Below, piece by piece: positions 1 through 5,615 of a stretch of 9,258 bases of DNA. The position numbers were made by a program, and so were the translations under genes. Source of the DNA: Ruminococcus sp. UBA5884 (GTDB taxonomy: Bacteria > Bacillota > Clostridia > Oscillospirales > Ruminococcaceae); NCBI GenBank assembly GCA_002431975.1, contig DJFA01000072.1:14838-24095 (forward strand). The letters run 5' to 3'. Under the pieces are notes generated by a model. It was not told where the DNA came from, made no database searches, and saw only the letters and a list, made by a program, of their open reading frames with translations. The number at the start of each line of letters is the position of its first letter. Within the stretch, counting starts at the first letter, position 1.

Positions 1-41
1 TGAACATAAAAAATCAAGGTATGAAGTTAGTAATATCTTAG
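1..41 (+). CDS. tnpB: TnpB-like protein of an IS200/IS605 element, last 12 codons only (partial)
   Basis: In the frame starting at base 3 the sequence reads NIKNQGMKLVIS followed by a TAG stop at 39-41. An NI(K/R)N-x-G tail directly after the last RuvC motif (D-x-N-A-A/S) is typical of the C-terminus of TnpB, the RNA-guided nuclease of IS200/IS605 elements; the catalytic Asp itself lies before base 1. The call rests mainly on what follows: a structured region and the subterminal hairpin usual for the right end of such elements. With only a dozen residues, the protein match alone would not be enough, and nothing can be said about whether the nuclease is active. The other two frames have stops or give no recognisable tail. 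Confidence 0.65.
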   Translation, partial: NIKNQGMKLVIS

Positions 42-139
42 AATAGTATAAATATTGTAACCGTGGGACACACGGGGTTAGCCCATTGATACTTACATCA
101 TTAGATGTATTGAGTGGGAAACATCTGTTAAATCAGAAG

Positions 140-161
140 CCCTCACCTCTTTAGGTGGGGG
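140..161 (+). repeat. Subterminal hairpin of the IS right end
   Basis: CCCTCACCT (140-148) pairs with AGGTGGGGG (153-161) over 9 bp, with one G-T pair and a CTTT loop. In this family the hairpin is bound by the TnpA transposase on single-stranded DNA and also forms the last stem of the guide RNA. No T-run follows, so it does not look like an intrinsic terminator. Confidence 0.75.
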
Positions 162-176
162 AGTATTTCACATAAT

Positions 177-182
177 AGGAGA
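177..182 (+). promoter_or_regulatory. Ribosome binding site of the membrane glycosyltransferase gene
   Basis: AGGAGA ends 7 nt before the ATG at 190 and supports that start. It lies between the inferred IS end (171) and the start codon, so the insertion left translation signals intact but replaced whatever promoter lay directly upstream. It also falls inside the inferred TnpB guide. Confidence 0.75.
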
Positions 183-189
183 AATCATC

Positions 190-2511
190 ATGGTGTTTTT
201 TATAATTGCTTTTGCAGCAATGATATTTACAATTATTTTTTCAATAAAAAGCTTCTGGATGCCATCGGGAAAACTAAAGAAAAATCTTAAAGTACTGACA
301 TTCATAATTGAAATAATTCTTGTTGTATTTGCAATATTTGATATTACAAATCTCAATGACAACGGCATTTATCAGGGAACATACTTCTTCTGCGGACTTG
401 TATGCGTTATTGAAATACTTATAATGCAGCTCAGGGAACGTTTCAACGACAGAGGCGATGACTGTAAAATTTTAAAATTTGCCTCAAAGGCTGTTGCAGT
501 AGCCGCAGTTCTTGAGCTTACACTTTTCAATTTTCATTCATATCACCTCTGGCTGGGAGATTATAATGAAAGAAAACTGCTTCTGAGCAATGCCGAAATA
601 TCAAACGGAAACTATGAATACAATCCGGCTGATGATTCACTTACAATAAACGGCAAGGACGAAGTGCTTATAACCTTTGAAAATCTCGGCGAAAAGGTAG
701 GCACTCTCAATGCAGAACTTGAATTTGCAGAAGATACACCATCTGCAAATATAATTCTTGATATAACCGATGAAACACATGAAAGCTACAGATATGACAT
801 TGCAAAGACAAAGGCAGTAAACGGCTATGAACATTCATCAATGATTCCATGTCAGTTTTCAGGAGAACTTGGAACTTTAAGAGTAAAATTCACCATGGAC
901 AAGGATAACGGTTCAGTTGTCCTCAAATCCCTTACAATAAACAGCGGCATTTCATTTGATATATCATATATACGTTTCGGCGGAATAGTAATTCTCTCCG
1001 TACTTGCATATTCACTTGTAAAGGGCAGAAGAATGAATCAGCCATACTATCAGAACAAACCGTTCTGCAATGCTTTTGCCGCAGTATTTACAGCAATAGC
1101 TCTCATTACAGCAATCAGAATTGTAGGCACAGGTTCTCATCTTGAAAGCTTTTCCGACTGGCGGGACGAGCTTAAACAGACTGGCGGAAATCAGATTTCA
1201 AAGGAAATAGTTGATGCATTTGAAGCCGGTCAGGTAAGTCTTCTTGATGAAGTAGACCCTGCATTGCTTGAAGTTGAAAATCCATATGACTGGGGTCTTA
1301 GAAATGACAGCGGTGCAGAGGCAAAATGGGACCATGTAATGTATAACGGCAAATATTATTCATATTACGGAATAGCTCCTGTAATACTGCTTTTCCTGCC
1401 GTATCATATGATTACAGGATATTATTTCCCGACAAATATAGCGGTTCTCATTTTCGGACTCATAGGCATTGTGTTCCTTACAATGACATATATGCAGTTT
1501 ATAAAGAAGCATTTCTGGAGAATTGAATCAAATATAGTACTGTCAGGACTTATGATAATACAGCTTTCCTGCGGAATATGGTACAGCATAGGAAGAACTC
1601 TTTTCTATGAAATATCAATATCATCAGGATTTGCATTTGTAACCATGGGAGCATATTTCCTTATATCATCAGGAATAACCGCCCGCAGCGGACGTATCTC
1701 AAAACCAAAAACAGCTCTTTCATCACTGTTTCTTGCAGTGGCAGTACTTTGCCGTCCGACTCTTGCAGTATATTGTATAGCAGCTTGTTTATTCTATATA
1801 TTTGCATTTAAAAAAGCCGGAAAATCAAAGCTTTCATTCGGATTATGTGCATTTGTTCCGATGGTTGTACTCGGAGCAGCCCAGATGTACTATAACTATG
1901 TAAGATTTGATTCAGTTTTTGATTTCGGAATACAGTATTCACTTACAATAAACGATTTTGTACATTCACAGTATCATACAAATTTTGTTCTTATAGGAAT
2001 TTACAACTATCTGTTTGCTCTGCCAAGCTTCAAGCTGGAATTTCCGTTTATAGGAACTGAGTTTACAAAGCTTGATGTAAACGGATATTATTTCTCTGAT
2101 GTGGGAAATACTTCGGGAATACTGTTCCTTGCACTGCCTGTATTTGCATACTTTTTAAGCAAAAAGGCATACCGCATTTCAGGAAACAGAAAAAATGCAT
2201 TCCTTACCGCATTTACCTGTGTACTTATGCCATTTGTTATAATATGTTCAATCTGGGAAAGCGGCTATGCAGTAAGATATACAGCAGACTTTTCATGGCA
2301 GATAATAATAGGAGCATATGTAATTGCATTTCTGCTTTATCAGAAATGCAGCAGTGAATCTGTAAAGAAACTGTTTGTAAAATTCATGGTATTTTCAGTA
2401 TTATGGAGTTTTGCAGTAAATGCGTTTCAGATATTCAATTTCTCATTCTCATCAGAAAATTATCCGGAACTCTGGTATGCAGCATCAAATGTGTTTGAAT
2501 TTTGGAGGTAA
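190..2511 (+). CDS. Polytopic membrane protein, probable GT-C-type glycosyltransferase
   Basis: The 773-residue protein has about four hydrophobic segments in the first 117 residues. A soluble, beta-rich domain of about 140 residues (118-257) follows, presumably outside the membrane. Two more membrane segments (about 263-281 and 291-312), a hydrophilic loop (313-392) and many further segments complete it. The loop carries WDHVMYNGKYYSYYG (380-394) just before a membrane segment, and LCRPT lies at 520-524. D-x-x-x-x-x-G-x-Y-Y-S-Y-like signatures are common in bacterial GT-C enzymes that take sugar from a polyprenyl-phosphate carrier, with the catalytic acidic residue in an outer loop. D381 is a candidate, by inference. 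The next gene, a GtrB-like transferase 7 nt downstream, would make such a donor, which supports the role. Acceptor and sugar are unknown; a wall polysaccharide or surface protein is plausible. No good promoter is visible between the IS end and the start, so transcription may begin in or upstream of the element. Confidence 0.65.
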   Translation: MVFFIIAFAAMIFTIIFSIKSFWMPSGKLKKNLKVLTFIIEIILVVFAIFDITNLNDNGIYQGTYFFCGLVCVIEILIMQLRERFNDRGDDCKILKFASKAVAVAAVLELTLFNFHSYHLWLGDYNERKLLLSNAEISNGNYEYNPADDSLTINGKDEVLITFENLGEKVGTLNAELEFAEDTPSANIILDITDETHESYRYDIAKTKAVNGYEHSSMIPCQFSGELGTLRVKFTMDKDNGSVVLKSLTINSGISFDISYIRFGGIVILSVLAYSLVKGRRMNQPYYQNKPFCNAFAAVFTAIALITAIRIVGTGSHLESFSDWRDELKQTGGNQISKEIVDAFEAGQVSLLDEVDPALLEVENPYDWGLRNDSGAEAKWDHVMYNGKYYSYYGIAPVILLFLPYHMITGYYFPTNIAVLIFGLIGIVFLTMTYMQFIKKHFWRIESNIVLSGLMIIQLSCGIWYSIGRTLFYEISISSGFAFVTMGAYFLISSGITARSGRISKPKTALSSLFLAVAVLCRPTLAVYCIAACLFYIFAFKKAGKSKLSFGLCAFVPMVVLGAAQMYYNYVRFDSVFDFGIQYSLTINDFVHSQYHTNFVLIGIYNYLFALPSFKLEFPFIGTEFTKLDVNGYYFSDVGNTSGILFLALPVFAYFLSKKAYRISGNRKNAFLTAFTCVLMPFVIICSIWESGYAVRYTADFSWQIIIGAYVIAFLLYQKCSSESVKKLFVKFMVFSVLWSFAVNAFQIFNFSFSSENYPELWYAASNVFEFWR
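2504..2508 (+). promoter_or_regulatory. Ribosome binding site of the GtrB-like gene, inside the upstream gene
   Basis: GGAGG lies within the last two sense codons of the upstream membrane protein, immediately before its TAA, and 10 nt before the ATG at 2519. The overlap indicates tight translational linkage of the pair. Confidence 0.8.
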
Positions 2512-2518
2512 ATTTTAA

Positions 2519-3475
2519 ATGGATAAGCTTTATCTTGTAATTCCATGCTATAATGAAGAAGAAGTGCTTCATGATACTTCAGTACAGCTTTATGAAAAAA
2601 TGAATGCTCTTATAAATGCCGGAAAAATCTCTCCGGAAAGCAGAATAGTATTTGTAAATGACGGCTCAAAGGACAAGACATGGCAGATAATCGAGGAGCT
2701 TCACAGTCAGGATAAGATTTTTCAGGGAATAAAGCTTTCAAGAAACAAGGGGCATCAGAATGCATTGCTTGCCGGACTTATGACCGTAAAATCAAAGTGC
2801 GATATGACTATATCATTGGACGCTGACCTTCAGGACGATATCAATGCAATAGATGCAATGGTTGATAAATATTATGAAGGCTGTGATATAGTATACGGTG
2901 TAAGAAGTGCAAGAGAAACAGATACATTTTTCAAAAGAACTACCGCAGAGGGCTTTTATAAGCTTATAAAAGCCATGGGTGCGGATATAACATATAACCA
3001 TGCTGATTACAGACTTATGAGCCGCAGAGCGTTGGAAGGCCTTGAACAGTTCAAGGAAGTGAATCTCTTTTTAAGAGGAATAGTTCCGATGATAGGCTAT
3101 AAAAGCGACAGCGTTTTCTATGAGAGAAAAGAACGTATGGCAGGAGAATCAAAATATCCGCTTAAAAAAATGCTTGCATTCGCATGGGAAGGTATAACAT
3201 CTCTTTCAACAAAGCCTATAAAACTTATAACAAGTCTTGGAATATTCATATTTGTAGTAAGTATAATAATGCTTATATATTCAATAATAAGACACTATAC
3301 AGGAGCTACTGAGATAGGCTGGACATCAACTATCGTATCAATATGGGCAATAGGAGGGCTTCAGCTGCTTTCAATAGGCATAATAGGGGAATATATCGGG
3401 AAGGTTTACCTTGAAACAAAGGAACGACCTAAATTTATCGTTGAAAAATATCTTGATGATGAAACAAAGGATTAA
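2519..3475 (+). CDS. GtrB/DPM1-like family 2 glycosyltransferase (polyprenyl-phosphate sugar transferase)
   Basis: This 318-residue protein has the usual size and plan of GtrB-type enzymes, which move a sugar from a nucleotide donor to polyprenyl phosphate on the cytoplasmic face of the membrane. Visible motifs are VIPCYNEEE (7-15), FVNDGSKDKT (45-54), SRNKGHQNALLAG (74-86), the DADLQDD metal and donor site (101-107), ADYRLMSRRAL (162-172) and ERMAGESKYPLKKM (205-218). Two membrane segments follow (about 234-258 and 268-293), then the common ERPKF tail (302-306). The catalytic half looks intact. The gene starts 7 nt after the membrane glycosyltransferase and ends in a strong terminator, so the two form an operon or its end. 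No GtrA-like flippase is visible; it could lie beyond the IS or elsewhere. The transferred sugar cannot be told from the sequence. Confidence 0.88.
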   Translation: MDKLYLVIPCYNEEEVLHDTSVQLYEKMNALINAGKISPESRIVFVNDGSKDKTWQIIEELHSQDKIFQGIKLSRNKGHQNALLAGLMTVKSKCDMTISLDADLQDDINAIDAMVDKYYEGCDIVYGVRSARETDTFFKRTTAEGFYKLIKAMGADITYNHADYRLMSRRALEGLEQFKEVNLFLRGIVPMIGYKSDSVFYERKERMAGESKYPLKKMLAFAWEGITSLSTKPIKLITSLGIFIFVVSIIMLIYSIIRHYTGATEIGWTSTIVSIWAIGGLQLLSIGIIGEYIGKVYLETKERPKFIVEKYLDDETKD

Positions 3476-3516
3476 TAAATAAAACCTCTCTTAAAAAAGG
3501 GAGGTTTTATTTATTA
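3473..3516 (+). terminator. Long symmetric hairpin terminator, probably bidirectional
   Basis: The arms 3473-3492 and 3497-3516 pair almost perfectly over 20 bp around an AAAA loop. A GC-containing core (CCTC with GAGG) is flanked by A-rich and T-rich arms (AATAAATAAAA with TTTTATTTATT). The left arm includes the TAA stop of the GtrB-like gene (3473-3475). The T-rich arm provides a U-tract on both strands, which fits a shared terminator between this operon and the convergent peptidase gene. Confidence 0.85.
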
Positions 3517-3544
3517 ACGCAAATTTGGTGGATTTTTTCTGTAG

Positions 3545-3563
3545 GGGCGAACTGTGTTCGCCC
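3545..3563. repeat. Hairpin, left half of the MITE-like element
   Basis: GGGCGAAC (3545-3552) pairs perfectly with GTTCGCCC (3556-3563) around a TGT loop. The related hairpins at 3654 and 9225 read GGGCGACC/GGTCGCCC, so this copy differs by a matched pair change that keeps the stem. Confidence 0.75.
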
Positions 3564-3653
3564 GTTATGGTTTATCAATGATTTTATCGATTAACCAATG
3601 ATTTCATATGTACAAAACAAATATCCAATTTATGGTTTAACCATAATTAAGGC

Positions 3654-3672
3654 GGGCGACCAATGGTCGCCC
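3654..3672. repeat. Hairpin, right half of the MITE-like element
   Basis: GGGCGACC (3654-3661) pairs with GGTCGCCC (3665-3672) around an AAT loop. It is followed by CTACAAAACGAAT, which is the reverse complement of the flank of the copy at 9225. Confidence 0.75.
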
Positions 3673-3749
3673 CTACAAAACGAATCTGCATATTATTTAA
3701 TCCGAATTTCAGATGAACGAATTACAAAAAAATAATCATCGAATTGGTG

Positions 3750-5441
3750 TTAATTTATTTTTGAAACAGTCCATTGCTGATATGCTGAACCGGTATAATC
3801 AGATACAAAAACATTTCCATCTGATGAGGCATCTGTTCCCGAAGCAGAACCATTTGAATTGCCAAGTGCTGTAAGAGCAAGAGCCTTATTATACTGTGGC
3901 ACTATCTTGTATGTATTTGTTCCGGTCTTTACAAAGAGCCATCTCTGAGCGATTGTATCAACAGGATTATATATATCAACATTTGCACCTGATACAATAT
4001 TTCCGTTTGATTTTACGATGTCAAGAGTACGGTTTGTGCCGTCAGAACTGCACATTGTTCTTATCATATACGAGCCGTCAGACATAAGATTCATTCTGAA
4101 CTGCTGTTCAGTTGAATTGTCAGCTGTCCACTGATAAACATTTACATCATTTTCATCTCTGCCATAATCGACATTGAGCATTTTTCCGCTGCCTGTATTT
4201 TTGAGAACGCATATATCACCGTCAGAAAAAGGAGTAACATATACATCATTGTCAGGACTGATTACAGGATTATCGGATTTGGTTTTCTTTATAATCATAG
4301 CATTTTTGCCTTTAAGATTATAGATATTTCTGAATGAATCCATATTATAAGTTCTTTCATATGAATAGGCGGATTCGCTTACATAAACAACATTCTTGCT
4401 GTAGTCATATCCGGTAAGAATCATGCAGTGGTGACCTCTCTGCCATGTTACATATCTGCCGTCAGGGGTATACCATGAATCACCTGTTACAGGTGTTATA
4501 AGATTATTTGTTGAGATGAGTATTACAGGGGTATTGTCTGCAACATAGTAGAAAAGATTTTCAAGAGATGTGCCGGATATATCAGCGGTTGTATATTCAG
4601 TACAGCCTATATCAGAGAAATAGTTAGCAATTGTCTGCCTCATACATGGTATATAACAGCCATATGAGTTGCTTTTTCTTGCAGGGTCGCCTGCAAATGT
4701 ATATATGAAATCAGGGCCGATTTTTCTTCCGTCCTGATATGTAAAATCCTGTCTTGGCATATATTTAAGAGCCATATCCTCTTTTGAAACATTGAATCCG
4801 TACCAACGCAGAGCAATAGTAAGACCTGTAGCTTCACAGCCGGTAGGCAGACCTCTCTGGACTATCGGTGTAACTCCTGAGATTTTATAGCTTCTCGGGA
4901 GAGTTTTTACAGGTTCAGTAGTCTGAGGAGGTTCAGTTGTGGTTATGATGGGTTCTGTAGTAGTCTGAGGAGGTTCAGTAGTAGTTATAATGGGTTCTGT
5001 TGTAGTCTGCGGCGGTTCTGTAGTAGTTATGATGGGTTCTGTTGTAGTCTGCGGCGGTTCAGTAGTAGTTATAATCGGTTCGGTAATAGTCTGAGGAGGT
5101 TCAGTAGTGGTTATGATGGGTTCTGTAGTAGTCTGAGGAGGTTCAGTATCAGTAACAGTTGTAACTGTTGCAGTTTCCGCTGTATCAGCAAAATCATCAA
5201 TAAGACCTGTTACATACTGGAGAATTTTAAGTGCATCATTTGATGTTACCTGATTATCGCCGTCCACATCAGCGGCTTTTAACTGTTCCGGAGAAAGCTC
5301 TGTAAGACCGGTGACTGACTGCAAAACAACAAGTGCATCAAGTGAGGTGATATCTGAGCTTCCGTCTGCATCGCCGAGAGTAATATCCTCTGTTCCTGCC
5401 ATGAGGCTGAATGCTGCCATAAGGCATAAGATTCGTTTCAT
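3750..5441 (-). CDS. Secreted C39-like cysteine peptidase with N-terminal dockerin and C-terminal ricin-type lectin
   Basis: 563 residues. A short signal peptide (1-16, hydrophobic ILCLMAAFSLMAG) is followed at once by a complete type I dockerin (about 23-80) with two calcium loops: D24, D26, S28, D35 and D58, D60, D62, D69. A Thr/Pro/Glu linker (about 90-180) holds five 14-residue TEPPQTTTEPIITT units plus a partial one. The Peptidase_C39_2-like domain (about 185-385) shows Q195 as the likely oxyanion residue, the LPTGCE motif with nucleophile C202, and H338 in GHHCMILTGYD. The usual downstream D-P is replaced by SES (355-357), so the third residue may be E356. The C-terminal domain (about 405-563) has ricin-type QxW-like repeats (EQQF at 445-448, QRW at 499-501, QQW at 555-557). 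The likely role is a cohesin-anchored, sugar-binding peptidase or amidase outside the cell; its substrate is unknown. It follows GH8 after 174 nt. The start is set by AAAGGG (5448-5453), 6 nt upstream. Confidence 0.85.
   Translation of the reverse strand: MKRILCLMAAFSLMAGTEDITLGDADGSSDITSLDALVVLQSVTGLTELSPEQLKAADVDGDNQVTSNDALKILQYVTGLIDDFADTAETATVTTVTDTEPPQTTTEPIITTTEPPQTITEPIITTTEPPQTTTEPIITTTEPPQTTTEPIITTTEPPQTTTEPIITTTEPPQTTEPVKTLPRSYKISGVTPIVQRGLPTGCEATGLTIALRWYGFNVSKEDMALKYMPRQDFTYQDGRKIGPDFIYTFAGDPARKSNSYGCYIPCMRQTIANYFSDIGCTEYTTADISGTSLENLFYYVADNTPVILISTNNLITPVTGDSWYTPDGRYVTWQRGHHCMILTGYDYSKNVVYVSESAYSYERTYNMDSFRNIYNLKGKNAMIIKKTKSDNPVISPDNDVYVTPFSDGDICVLKNTGSGKMLNVDYGRDENDVNVYQWTADNSTEQQFRMNLMSDGSYMIRTMCSSDGTNRTLDIVKSNGNIVSGANVDIYNPVDTIAQRWLFVKTGTNTYKIVPQYNKALALTALGNSNGSASGTDASSDGNVFVSDYTGSAYQQWTVSKIN
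4905..5147 (-). repeat. In-frame tandem repeat, 42-bp units, coding for the TEPP linker
   Basis: Five full 42-bp units (4938-5147, residues 99-168) and a partial sixth (4905-4937) encode TEPPQTTTEPIITT with one T-to-I change at residue 120. Units differ mostly at silent positions, for example GAGGAGG against GCGGCGG. The array forms the flexible linker between the dockerin and the peptidase domain, and could change in length by slippage or recombination without breaking the frame. Confidence 0.9.
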
Positions 5442-5478
5442 TTTTTTCCCTTTCTTTTGTCTTTCTATCTGTTTATTC

Positions 5479-5492
5479 AGGGTAAAAACCCT
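5479..5492 (-). other. Small hairpin in the leader of the peptidase gene
   Basis: AGGGT (5479-5483) pairs with ACCCT (5488-5492) around AAAA, between the candidate promoter and the ribosome binding site. It is too short to call a regulator and no U-run follows it on the minus strand. It could stabilise the leader. Confidence 0.3.
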
Positions 5493-5498
5493 TATTTA

Positions 5499-5527
5499 AA
5501 TTTAACATAAAATTATATTCAAGTCAA
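5499..5527 (-). promoter_or_regulatory. Candidate sigma-A promoter of the peptidase gene
   Basis: On the minus strand TTGACT (5522-5527) is 17 nt from TAAATT (5499-5504). The -35 is close to consensus; the -10 matches only four of six bases. A better -10 hexamer, TATAAT (5512-5517), sits too near that -35 and has no other good partner. The signal suggests separate transcription of the peptidase gene, but readthrough from GH8 is also possible. Confidence 0.4.
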
Positions 5528-5587
5528 TAACAATATTCATAAATTAACATCAGTTTGACGGTTATTTTCTTTCCAATAAACCAAAAC

Positions 5588-5606
5588 GGGCGACCAATTG
5601 TCGCCC
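5588..5606 (-). terminator. Hairpin downstream of GH8, possible terminator and repeat relative
   Basis: GGGCGAC (5588-5594) pairs with GTCGCCC (5600-5606) around a CAATT loop. It begins 10 nt past the GH8 stop and is followed on the minus strand by GTTTTGGTTTATT, a weak U-rich tract. The sequence belongs to the same hairpin family as those at 3545, 3654 and 9225, so it may be a repeat remnant now used as a transcript end. Confidence 0.5.
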
Positions 5607-5615
5607 AGATTTTTG

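Larger units (their letters stand above)
1..171 (+). mobile_element. Right end of an IS200/IS605-family insertion element
   Basis: A TnpB-like C-terminus (1-41) is followed by about 130 nt of non-coding, structured DNA. This ends in a 9-bp GC-rich hairpin (140-161) and the terminal sequence GAGTATTTCAC (161-171). This arrangement is characteristic of IS200/IS605 right ends, where the TnpA transposase recognises a subterminal hairpin in single-stranded DNA. The left end, any tnpA gene and the target tetra- or pentanucleotide lie outside the window. The exact 3' boundary at 171 is inferred from the usual TTCAC-like terminus and could be off by a few bases. Such elements make no target duplication, so none is expected. 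Confidence 0.75.
42..189 (+). ncRNA. Probable omega RNA (TnpB guide RNA) scaffold plus natural guide
   Basis: TnpB guide RNAs come from the 3' end of tnpB and the element's right end; the scaffold stops at the element boundary and the guide is the adjoining host sequence. Here the expected scaffold contains a CCGTG/CACGG hairpin (61-65 with 71-75). Next is a larger stem, CCCATT (82-87) with AGTGGG (113-118), capped by TACATC/GATGTA (94-99 with 104-109). Last is the terminal hairpin 140-161. The guide would begin at about 172 and run 16-20 nt through the ribosome binding site of the next gene. The 5' end is unknown and may lie inside tnpB. Structure was paired by eye; transcription is inferred. 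Confidence 0.6.
3513..3755. repeat. MITE-like inverted-repeat element between convergent genes
   Basis: The outer ends are inverted copies: ATTAACGCAAATTTGGTGGATT (3513-3534) resembles the reverse complement of 3734-3755. Inside them GTAGGGGCGA (3541-3550) is matched exactly in inverse by TCGCCCCTAC (3667-3676), and TTATGGTTTA (3565-3574) is matched imperfectly by TTAACCATAA (3638-3647). Each half carries its own 8-bp hairpin. There is no credible ORF. The left end overlaps the terminator at 3473-3516, and the right end contains the stop codon of the peptidase gene. A related copy lies at 9156-9258. This fills the intergenic region; no promoter or RNA gene was seen in it. Confidence 0.65.

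Noticed and set aside
3631..3645. Perfect palindrome TATGGTTTAACCATA as an operator
   Set aside because: It lies inside the MITE-like element far from any promoter, and is better explained as part of the inverted-repeat structure.
4905..5147. Regularly repeated DNA that could suggest a CRISPR array
   Set aside because: The 42-bp units are directly adjacent with no unique spacers, and encode an in-frame TEPP linker.
5512..5517. Perfect TATAAT on the minus strand upstream of the peptidase gene
   Set aside because: No acceptable -35 lies 16-18 nt upstream; the nearby TTGACT is only 4 nt away. It was not called as the -10.
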